63,590 bases of DNA from Bacteroidota bacterium (GTDB lineage: Bacteria; Bacteroidota; Bacteroidia; B-17B0; Aurantibacillaceae), in contig JAJNBG010000023.1 of the NCBI GenBank assembly GCA_021155905.1, positions 1 through 63,590 of the forward strand, written 5' to 3'. Below, in pieces: positions 8,763-16,132 of this stretch. The notes under the pieces were generated by a model that saw only the letters and a program-made list of their open reading frames with translations, did no database searches and was not told where the DNA came from. Made by a program: the position numbers and the translations under genes. The first letter of the stretch is position 1; every line of letters begins with the position of its first letter.

Positions 8763-10355
8763 ATGCAGCCGAATGTGTTCCTGAAAATAAAATTCATTTT
8801 ACTTTTTATTGCGTTTAGTCAAAATGCTAAATCGCAAAGCGATTTGGCTTTAACGCCTGACGAACAATATGACGCTAAAAATTACATTCAGGCCCTGGAC
8901 GGATTATTAAAACTAGAGAAAGAATACCCGGGAGACATTGAGCTTAAACACCGTATTGGCGTTTGTTATTTAAATATCCACACCGATAAAAGTCTGGCAA
9001 TCCCCTATTTCAAAGCCTGTTATAAAACTGGTAACTATAAGAATGAGTTGTTGCTGGAACTGGCAAAGGCATATCACTTTGCTTATAAGTTTAAAGAGGC
9101 TGTCAGTTATTACCATTTATACAGAGAAAAGGCTTCCGGCAAATCAATTCCTCTCGTTGATCACTATATTGAAACATGCGAGAATGCTATTGAATTAGTC
9201 AAAAAACCTATCAATATTACCCTGGAAAACCTTGGGAAAGAAGTAAATACAAAATATGCCGATTACTACCCCTTTGTTACCAAAGATGAGAAAACACTTT
9301 TCTATACTTCCAGAAGAGATCAAAATACCGGAAGGTCAAGGAGTTTTAACGGCTACTTTACCTCTGATATATATACTTCAAAAGTAGAAAATGGAAACTG
9401 GAGCCGTGCAAAAAACATGGGAGTCCTGATTAATACTAACGAAGATGAACAATGTGTCGGTATATCATCGGATGGAAAAAACATGATTATGTTCGTTGAC
9501 AATAATTCAAATCCCGGCGATTTATTTCATACTGAAATTGTGAAGACCAAGACTTTTGAAAAACCTGTACCTTTTGAAGAACCCATAAATTCAGGTGTAT
9601 TAGAAGCAGAAGGATGCTATTCCGCTGATGGCAACACCATATTTTTTGTTTCAAACAGAAAAGGCTGTTTGGGCGAAACCGACATTTATACCAGCAAACG
9701 GTTACCAAATGGCAAATGGGGTATCCCTGTCAATTTAGGAAATAACATTAATACCATTTATAAAGAAGCTTTTCCTCAAATAAGCGATGACGGCAAAACA
9801 CTTTACTTCAGTTCACAGGGCCATACAAGTATGGGAGGCTTCGACATCTTCAGGGCCACATGGAATGAACATGAAAAAAAGTGGAATGCACCTGTTAATC
9901 TCGGATATCCTTTAAACACAACGGATGATGACATGATGTTTTCTGTTGCCGGAAATAAACGGGACGGTTATATTTCAGCATGGCGAAAAGAAGGCCTCGG
10001 TGATTTAGATATTTATAAAATTATTTTTAATAATGTGGAAGAACCACAAACAGCGTTAATGGGATATGTTTCCTTATCTGATACAAGTAAAAAAGAAATT
10101 GACGCATTTATTTCTATCAAAAATTTAAAAACCAATGAGGAGTTGGATTCAAAAAACGTGAATAAAATTACCGGGAAATACCTGTTTATCGTGCCTCCCG
10201 GAAAATATCAGATTGAAATTACATCGAATGGCAACATTACCATCCAGGAAAATATCACCATACTTGATAAATCGGATTTTAAATCAGAACTGAAAAAAGA
10301 CTTTGTTTTGCGCAGCGAGCATTTTTCTTCTCCAACAAAAAATGCAAAACCGTAA
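8763..10355 (+). CDS. TPR and PD40 beta-propeller protein, PorE-like without the OmpA domain
   Basis: I place the start at 8763 because MQPNVFLKIKFILLFIAFSQ then gives a normal signal peptide ending near AKSQS; an upstream in-frame ATG at 8673 would add 30 residues and hide it. The 530-aa product has N-terminal TPR-like helices (about 30-140), then PD40/WD40-like repeats with strands such as TLFYTSRRD, TIFFVSNRKGCLGETDIY and TLYFSSQGHTSMGGFDIF, then a carboxypeptidase-regulatory-like sandwich near the end. This is the order seen in T9SS protein PorE, but the OmpA-like peptidoglycan-binding domain and the lipid-anchor Cys are missing. Confidence 0.78.
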   Translation: MQPNVFLKIKFILLFIAFSQNAKSQSDLALTPDEQYDAKNYIQALDGLLKLEKEYPGDIELKHRIGVCYLNIHTDKSLAIPYFKACYKTGNYKNELLLELAKAYHFAYKFKEAVSYYHLYREKASGKSIPLVDHYIETCENAIELVKKPINITLENLGKEVNTKYADYYPFVTKDEKTLFYTSRRDQNTGRSRSFNGYFTSDIYTSKVENGNWSRAKNMGVLINTNEDEQCVGISSDGKNMIMFVDNNSNPGDLFHTEIVKTKTFEKPVPFEEPINSGVLEAEGCYSADGNTIFFVSNRKGCLGETDIYTSKRLPNGKWGIPVNLGNNINTIYKEAFPQISDDGKTLYFSSQGHTSMGGFDIFRATWNEHEKKWNAPVNLGYPLNTTDDDMMFSVAGNKRDGYISAWRKEGLGDLDIYKIIFNNVEEPQTALMGYVSLSDTSKKEIDAFISIKNLKTNEELDSKNVNKITGKYLFIVPPGKYQIEITSNGNITIQENITILDKSDFKSELKKDFVLRSEHFSSPTKNAKP

Positions 10356-10361
10356 TAGCCA

Positions 10362-11036
10362 TTATAATAAAAGGTCCGGGCGACGCAATTTCGTGCGTTC
10401 AATAGATTGCTCATGTCTCCATTCTTCCACTTTTTTTGTATTGCCACTGGTTAGCAATTCTGGTACCTTCCAACCATTATAGTCGGCAGGCCTCGTATAA
10501 ACAGGTGGGGATAATAAATTATCCTGGAAAGAATCTGATAAAGCAGACGTCTCATCATTCAAAACACCCGGTATTAAACGAATAATTCCATCACATAATA
10601 CCGCCGCTGGTAATTCACCTCCACTTAAAACATAATCACCAATTGAAATTTCTTTGGTAATGAAATGTTCCCGGATCCGTTCATCAATCCCCTTATAATG
10701 TCCGCAAAGAATGATGATATTCTTCAACGTCGATAAACGGTTGCACATACCTTGTTTTAAAGTCTCACCATCCGGAGTCATGTATATGATCTCATCGTAG
10801 GTTCGTTTGCTTTTCAAGTCATTGATGCAGTTGGCAATTGGCTCAATCATCATCACCATTCCTGCTCCGCCACCAAACGCATAATCATCCACTTTCTTGT
10901 GTGGTTCAATGCCATAATTTCTTAAGTCTACCACATTCACAGAAACCAATCCTTTTTGTGCCGCGCGCTTCAAAATGCTATGGCTAAATGGGCTTTCCAG
11001 TAAAGGGGGGTGAACTGTAATGATATCAATGTGCAT
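10362..11036 (-). CDS. trmD: tRNA (guanine(37)-N1)-methyltransferase
   Basis: SPOUT-class enzyme that methylates G37 next to the anticodon and prevents +1 frameshifting. The 224-aa product has [13 protein letters not shown] at its N-terminus, [26 protein letters not shown], and the trefoil-knot segment [16 protein letters not shown], all hallmarks of TrmD. A longer in-frame start at 11051 lies upstream of the -7 promoter element (11040-11047) and is rejected. It converges on the PD40 gene with 6 bp between stops. It stands alone here instead of the rpsP-rimM-trmD-rplS cluster found in many bacteria. Confidence 0.95.
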   Translation of the reverse strand: MHIDIITVHPPLLESPFSHSILKRAAQKGLVSVNVVDLRNYGIEPHKKVDDYAFGGGAGMVMMIEPIANCINDLKSKRTYDEIIYMTPDGETLKQGMCNRLSTLKNIIILCGHYKGIDERIREHFITKEISIGDYVLSGGELPAAVLCDGIIRLIPGVLNDETSALSDSFQDNLLSPPVYTRPADYNGWKVPELLTSGNTKKVEEWRHEQSIERTKLRRPDLLL

Positions 11037-11039
11037 GCG

Positions 11040-11047
11040 CAAAATTA
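11040..11047 (-). promoter_or_regulatory. -7 promoter element of trmD
   Basis: On the minus strand the sequence reads TAATTTTG, a perfect TAnnTTTG. It ends three bases before the trmD ATG, which predicts a leaderless transcript and excludes the longer start. Confidence 0.55.
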
Positions 11048-11059
11048 ACAAAAAAACAG

Positions 11060-11090
11060 GAATTAACGCGCTTATTGTACGTGTTAATTC
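11060..11090. promoter_or_regulatory. Inverted repeat between divergent promoters
   Basis: GAATTAACGCG (11060-11070) and CGTGTTAATTC (11080-11090) form an 11-bp inverted repeat (ten Watson-Crick pairs, one G-T) around a 9-base spacer. It lies between the -7 elements of trmD and of the gene at 11130, where a shared operator would be expected. There is no T-tract, so a terminator is less likely. Confidence 0.4.
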
Positions 11091-11101
11091 TCCCGATCCA
11101 T

Positions 11102-11109
11102 TATATTTG
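11102..11109 (+). promoter_or_regulatory. -7 promoter element of the gene at 11130
   Basis: TATATTTG, a perfect -7 match, lies 20 bases upstream of the ATG. A TTG at 11075-11077 is somewhat too far upstream for an ideal -33 element. Confidence 0.5.
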
Positions 11110-11129
11110 CTTATCTAAATTCAATTAAT

Positions 11130-11951
11130 ATGAAATATTTTTTATTAGCGCTCACTTTATTTTTTAGCCTGTTCTCTAACGCTCAGGATAATGAAAAAGA
11201 GAAAAATAAAGACAAGGATAAAGCCAAAGAAGATCTAAAATTTATTTACCAAGAAGCCACGGTAGAAACAGATGATTATAATATTTATATCATAGATGCT
11301 GTGTCTAATATTAAACAGGCAAAATTCAAGATCAAAATTTTCAACAAAACCAATGATTATTTACTGATCAAGCCAACGGAATTTAAATACCTGGCAGGAG
11401 GCAAAACATTACTGGGGCACGACAAAACTTATGTGATCTCTCCCAACGAAGAGGAAACAGAAGTGATTGATTTTAAAGGCGCAGATATGCTGGCCGAAAA
11501 ATTTACGATTGAATTTAAAGGTATTTACAAAGCCTCCGCAGGAGGGAAAGTTTATTCAGTTCCTGATTTTGAAGTTCCTGCGACGAAGAATGATTTCACG
11601 GTTGAGAATTTTACCTGTACCCTCAAAAAAGCAGATGTTAAAACAGATAAATCATCCGTGAAATTTGAATGCGTGTATGTTGGTGATGGTGTAGGCATTA
11701 TTAACCCCATGAAAGCTTCGGCCATCATGCCTGGCGGAAAAGAAAACGCGAACTCCAAAAAAAATCAGCCGATGATTTTAGAAAAAGGCAAAAAAGATGA
11801 TTTTACATTGATCTATGAAGAAGTTGCCGGTACCGGTGACATGCAAAAAAAAGGCATCGTTGTAAAATGGAATGAAACGCTGAGGGAATCCAAATTATTG
11901 CCAATTGGTACAGCAAAACTTGAACTAATCAAAGAGTCGGAGAAAAAATAA
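11130..11951 (+). CDS. Secreted protein of unknown function
   Basis: I do not recognise a family. The 273-aa product has a clear Sec signal peptide (MKYFLLALTLFFSLFSNAQ, cleavage after AQ) followed by a highly charged Lys/Glu/Asp linker of about 20 residues, then a beta-rich body with at least two similar halves (FKIKIFNKTNDYLLIKP; VKFECVYVGDGVGIINP) that look like Ig-like sandwiches. It probably sits in the periplasm or on the surface. It has its own promoter and is divergent from trmD. Confidence 0.65.
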   Translation: MKYFLLALTLFFSLFSNAQDNEKEKNKDKDKAKEDLKFIYQEATVETDDYNIYIIDAVSNIKQAKFKIKIFNKTNDYLLIKPTEFKYLAGGKTLLGHDKTYVISPNEEETEVIDFKGADMLAEKFTIEFKGIYKASAGGKVYSVPDFEVPATKNDFTVENFTCTLKKADVKTDKSSVKFECVYVGDGVGIINPMKASAIMPGGKENANSKKNQPMILEKGKKDDFTLIYEEVAGTGDMQKKGIVVKWNETLRESKLLPIGTAKLELIKESEKK

Positions 11952-11953
11952 AA

Positions 11954-12844
11954 TTACATCTTCTCTAGCCTGCCCCAGACACCGAGTGGCAATTTAATGC
12001 CACTTTTTGCCTCCAGGTATAATTCGCCAATACTTAAGTTGGATTTATGTTTTGTAGCAAAAGGCCTTAACAAATTTTCAGGCACCAGGGCAGAAAATCC
12101 TAAGGAGTATGCATTGAGTATTAATAAATGCTGTTGTGGATCCAGGATTTGCAAAACACAATCCATCATTTCCAGGATGTTATCTTCCAGCTTCCACTTT
12201 TCTCCGTTTGGGCCATGCCCGAAAGCAGGAGGATCTAAAATAATTCCCTTATAAAAATTACCGCGACGTTGTTCTTTCTTGGCAAACTTCAATGCATCGT
12301 CTATCATCCAACGGATATTATCCAGGTTGGATTTCTGCATGTTTTCATTCGCCCAGTTTACTACTTGCTTGATGCTGTCCACATGGGTCACATCCGCTCC
12401 TGCTGCCCTGGCCGCTATACTGGCACCACCGGTATAAGCAAATAAATTTAAAAACTTTGGTTTCTCTAATGGTTTTAAATAATTATAAATCACATCCCAG
12501 TTACAAGCCTGTTCAGGAAAAATACCAACATGCTTAAAGGAAGTTAAACCCAGGCGAAAGGTCAAAGTATCTTTTACTGATTTGCCTGTTTCCTGTAAAC
12601 TATAGTCAATGGTCCATTGTTCCGGCATTTTATTGAGCATCTTCCACTCTCCACTCGAACTGCTTTTAGGAATGAACTTGACATGAGCCTGCTTTTCCCA
12701 GTCTGCATTAGAATATATTTTTTTCCATACTGCCTGTGGCTCCGGACGAATGGTAACAAACTTTCCAAAACGCTCCAGTTTTTCAAAATCACCACAGTCC
12801 AGTAATTCATAGTCTTTCCAATGTGTCGGTGTCAGTAATTGCAT
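11954..12844 (-). CDS. Class I SAM-dependent rRNA-type methyltransferase
   Basis: A 296-aa Rossmann-fold methyltransferase of the RlmI/RlmK-like group, here without an N-terminal PUA domain. The SAM-binding motif I is LNLFAYTGGASIAARAAGA near residue 135; the acidic loop THVDSIKQVVNWANEN follows; and the catalytic-site motif ILDPPAFGHG is near 205. The DPPAFG motif and lack of a Cys pair suggest modification of 23S rRNA or a similar RNA, but the target cannot be told from sequence. The gene converges with the secreted protein gene, 2 bp apart. Confidence 0.85.
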   Translation of the reverse strand: MQLLTPTHWKDYELLDCGDFEKLERFGKFVTIRPEPQAVWKKIYSNADWEKQAHVKFIPKSSSSGEWKMLNKMPEQWTIDYSLQETGKSVKDTLTFRLGLTSFKHVGIFPEQACNWDVIYNYLKPLEKPKFLNLFAYTGGASIAARAAGADVTHVDSIKQVVNWANENMQKSNLDNIRWMIDDALKFAKKEQRRGNFYKGIILDPPAFGHGPNGEKWKLEDNILEMMDCVLQILDPQQHLLILNAYSLGFSALVPENLLRPFATKHKSNLSIGELYLEAKSGIKLPLGVWGRLEKM

Positions 12845-12986
12845 GTTGTGAAATTATAAATAATGAAGTTAGTTTGAAAATTCCCTGAAATAAGTAGTAA
12901 AAAGCAGGCTGTTGATAAAGTGGTGATTTTGAACCAAATATTATATTGTAAATATATAACTTGTACTGTTTATCAATCTATTTTTT

Positions 12987-14414
12987 ATGCAAACAAACCG
13001 CTCGGCCTTTGTCACCCTCATCTCTGTATTTTTTTTCTGGGGCTTTGTCGCTGCCAGTAACGATATTTTAATTCCTGTATTCAAGGAAAAATTAAATTTA
13101 GAACAATGGCAGAGTCAAATGATTTCTTTTGCGTTCTATGTGGCCTATACGGTTGGCTCCATTATTTATGTCATCGCCTCCAGGTTATCAGGTGGTGATA
13201 TTTTAAATAAGATTGGTTACAAAAATGGTATTGCACTTGGTTTGGTAATTTCGGCCTGTGGTACACTTTTATTTTACCCGGCGGCACAGTTGGTTTCTTT
13301 TCCCTTGATGATCACTGGTTTATTTATTGTAGCACTTGGATTTTCATTACAACAAACGGCCGCTAACCCTATGGCCATTGTTATCGGAAGTCCTAAAAAC
13401 GGAGCTCAGCGTTTAAGCCTGGCAGGAGGTATCAATAATATTGGAACAACCATCGGTCCATTAGTTGTAGGCTTTGCCATATTTGGCTCAGTGGGTGATC
13501 ACAACGCGCTCACCGATCTGTCTGCAGTGAAATTTCCTTATCTGATTCTTGGACTGGCATTCTTAATTGTCGCCGTTCTTTTTAAGTTCTCTTCTTTGCC
13601 AAACAAAATCGATATCCCAACGGGCAACGTTGCAGATTCCGCAGGAGAAACGAAAAGCATTTTCTCCTACCCTCAGCTTTGGATGGGTATGATTGCTATT
13701 TTCGTTTACGTGGGCGTCGAAGTTTCAACGGCCTCTAATTTACCGGATTACATGAAACAGCATGCCTGCATCAAAACGGAAAATACAGCACCTTATATTT
13801 CTTTGTTCTGGGCCAGTTTAATGATTGGCCGATGGACGAGCTCGGTAGGCGCTTTTGATATTTCCAGGAGTACCCAGCTTATTTTACGCATCGTGATTCC
13901 CTACGCCGCGTTTGGTGTATTTCTATTGGCCAACGTCATTGCCGGTCATGATCTGACACCTTTTTATCCTTATTCTTTCGTGATTTTAATAATGATTGGC
14001 GCCGATATGTTAAGCAAAGGAAATCCGGCCCGCCAGTTACTAATATATTCAGCCTGTGGAATCACTGCCTTGATTACCGGAATGCTTACCAGCGGACTGG
14101 TGAGTGTGTATGCTTTTATCAGCGTTGGTTTATTTTGTTCAACGTTATGGCCATGTATATACACCTTAGCCATTTCAGGGTTAGGCAAAAAAACCAACCA
14201 GGGATCCAGTTATCTGATCATGATGATTATGGGTGGAGGATTCATTAGTTTGTTGCAGGGATGGCTGGCAGGGCCTGATATTATCGGAATCAATTTAAGC
14301 TATATCGTCGGAGTATTTTGTTTTCTGTATCTTGCGTTTTATGGCTTTAAAACCAAACAGCTTTTAAAAGGCCAGGGAATTGATTTTGATACAAAAGTGA
14401 AGGCAGGACATTAA
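12987..14414 (+). CDS. Sugar MFS transporter of the FucP/GluP (FHS) family
   Basis: Inner-membrane sugar:H+ symporter. The 475-aa product has about 12 TM helices and FHS-family signatures: VFFFWGFVAASNDIL in helix 1, GLFIVALGFSLQQTAANP in helix 4 and RLSLAGGINNIGTTIGPLV in helix 5. The family carries fucose, glucose, galactose, mannose or GlcNAc; the substrate is not clear here. The genes downstream (glycosylasparaginase, GH92 mannosidase) suggest a mannose or GlcNAc released from N-glycans. The 142 bp upstream are A/T rich and hold no gene. Confidence 0.88.
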   Translation: MQTNRSAFVTLISVFFFWGFVAASNDILIPVFKEKLNLEQWQSQMISFAFYVAYTVGSIIYVIASRLSGGDILNKIGYKNGIALGLVISACGTLLFYPAAQLVSFPLMITGLFIVALGFSLQQTAANPMAIVIGSPKNGAQRLSLAGGINNIGTTIGPLVVGFAIFGSVGDHNALTDLSAVKFPYLILGLAFLIVAVLFKFSSLPNKIDIPTGNVADSAGETKSIFSYPQLWMGMIAIFVYVGVEVSTASNLPDYMKQHACIKTENTAPYISLFWASLMIGRWTSSVGAFDISRSTQLILRIVIPYAAFGVFLLANVIAGHDLTPFYPYSFVILIMIGADMLSKGNPARQLLIYSACGITALITGMLTSGLVSVYAFISVGLFCSTLWPCIYTLAISGLGKKTNQGSSYLIMMIMGGGFISLLQGWLAGPDIIGINLSYIVGVFCFLYLAFYGFKTKQLLKGQGIDFDTKVKAGH

Positions 14415-14432
14415 TACTAAATAAAAAAAGAA

Positions 14433-14882
14433 ATGAAAGTAACTATCAACGTTAAGCTCGTTAACTCTAAATTCAACCAGGCCTATGCCGATAAAGAGAA
14501 TGAGGGTGATGAAACAGAAGATAATATTAAATATTTGTGGGAAGATGAATTTGAAGTTCAGGGAAATGTTGCCAATTTTAAAGTGATCAATAATACCACT
14601 TATCTGTTAAATGGTTTATACCCAAACGACGATGAGTTTAGCTTTGAAATCCCGGATATGACCGTGTTAGAATGTACCCTGGATAACGGGTCTGTTACCT
14701 TATTACCTTTCTCGAAAAAAGCGATCAGCAAAACCGAAAAAACAGAAGACAAAAACAGCATGACCTTTTTTGTTCATTTAAAAAGTATCCGGGAAATTGT
14801 CAATCCAATGACCGGTGTCTATATTTTAAAAGATGATTATCCGGAAGAATTATTAAAGCTTTACAGTGACGAAGAAGAATAA
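14433..14882 (+). CDS. Small acidic protein of unknown function
   Basis: I do not recognise this 149-aa protein. It has no signal peptide or TM segment, is strongly acidic (ends YSDEEE), and is predicted beta-rich with alternating hydrophobic residues (FKVINNTTYLLNGLYP; TVLECTLDNGSVTLLPF). The start ATG lies 18 bases after the transporter stop behind an A-rich tract, so cotranscription is likely. Cytoplasmic location is inferred. No metal-binding or catalytic pattern is visible. Confidence 0.6.
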   Translation: MKVTINVKLVNSKFNQAYADKENEGDETEDNIKYLWEDEFEVQGNVANFKVINNTTYLLNGLYPNDDEFSFEIPDMTVLECTLDNGSVTLLPFSKKAISKTEKTEDKNSMTFFVHLKSIREIVNPMTGVYILKDDYPEELLKLYSDEEE

Positions 14883-14974
14883 TTCTTCGTAGTTCAGGAT
14901 GATTTAAAAAACTAAAATCTCTTTATAGGTACTCTGATTTTATAAAGCGGTCTGACATGCATAAATAAAAAAAG

Positions 14975-15967
14975 ATGGCTACTACCAGGAGACAATTCCT
15001 TCGCCTTTCCGCATTAGCGGGTTCATTCATGGCTTTTAATAAAAGTAAGGCCGTTGAATTGATAAACGATCATTCAGAAAAAGTAATTAAACCTATTGTT
15101 ATTTCTACCTGGCGATTCGGTATCCAGGCAAACGCCGGGGCCTGGAAAATTTTATCAGAAAAAGGAAGGGCATTGGATGCTGTGGAAGCGGGCGTAAAAA
15201 TTACGGAGGCGGATCCAAATGAACGAAGTGTTGGGTACGGCGGAAGGCCAGACCGTGATGGGCGTGTAACCTTAGATGCCTGTATCATGGACGAATTTTC
15301 CAATATCGGTTCTGTAGCTTGCCTGGAACATATTATACACCCGATTGCTGTCGCCAGGGCTGTGATGGAAAAAACGCCACACGCCATGCTATCAGGCGAA
15401 GGAGCCCTGGCATTTGCTTTGGATCAGGGCTTTAAAAAAGAAAACCTGCTGACAAAAACTTCTGAAGAAGAATGGAAAGCGTGGTTGAAAACATCCGAGT
15501 ATAAGCCAAAAGTCAATATCGAAAACCATGATACCATTGGAATGCTGGCTCTTGATATGAATGGCAATTTATCAGGTGCCTGCACAACGAGCGGTATCGC
15601 CTATAAAATGCATGGAAGGATTGGGGATTCTCCAATAATAGGTGCGGGAATGTATGTAGACAATGAAGTTGGTGCCGCCGCCGCAACCGGCCAGGGAGAA
15701 GAAATCATACGCATCGTGGGCAGCCATACCGTTGTTGAATTAATGCGTCAGGGATTTAGCCCTGAGGAGTCCTGTAAAAAAGCAGTAGAACGGATTCTTG
15801 CCAGCGCCAAAAAAAGAAATAAATCACTGAGTGATATACAGATTGGATTCATTGCCATCAACAAAAAAGGCCAGCACGGTGCTTTCTGCTTGCAAAAGGG
15901 CTTTAACTATGCAGTGTATTCTCCTGAAATTAACAATCAATTAATCAATGCCAAAAACCTGATTTAA
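14975..15967 (+). CDS. N4-(beta-N-acetylglucosaminyl)-L-asparaginase (glycosylasparaginase)
   Basis: Ntn-hydrolase that cleaves the GlcNAc-Asn bond left after N-glycan trimming. The 330-aa precursor begins with a twin-arginine signal (TTRRQFLRLSALAG), so it should be exported folded through Tat. The self-cleavage site is NHDTIGML with the nucleophile Thr near residue 187; SVGYGGRPDRDGRVTLDA near 85 and GRIGDSPIIGAGMY near 213 are the family's substrate-pocket segments. Length matches the Elizabethkingia enzyme. It lies between the sugar transporter and the GH92 mannosidase, all on the plus strand. Confidence 0.93.
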   Translation: MATTRRQFLRLSALAGSFMAFNKSKAVELINDHSEKVIKPIVISTWRFGIQANAGAWKILSEKGRALDAVEAGVKITEADPNERSVGYGGRPDRDGRVTLDACIMDEFSNIGSVACLEHIIHPIAVARAVMEKTPHAMLSGEGALAFALDQGFKKENLLTKTSEEEWKAWLKTSEYKPKVNIENHDTIGMLALDMNGNLSGACTTSGIAYKMHGRIGDSPIIGAGMYVDNEVGAAAATGQGEEIIRIVGSHTVVELMRQGFSPEESCKKAVERILASAKKRNKSLSDIQIGFIAINKKGQHGAFCLQKGFNYAVYSPEINNQLINAKNLI

Positions 15968-16132
15968 TTTTTCCTGATCTGTGAAAAATATAAACAAGTG
16001 GCCGCCTTTACTAGTTAATCTTAGGAGTCCTGTTTTTAAGCTAATAAAGCAAGGCCGTTTATCAACATTAATATTTCAATTGCGATAAATCAGTATTTTT
16101 AACTCTACTATTTTATCACAACAGTTTTATTT

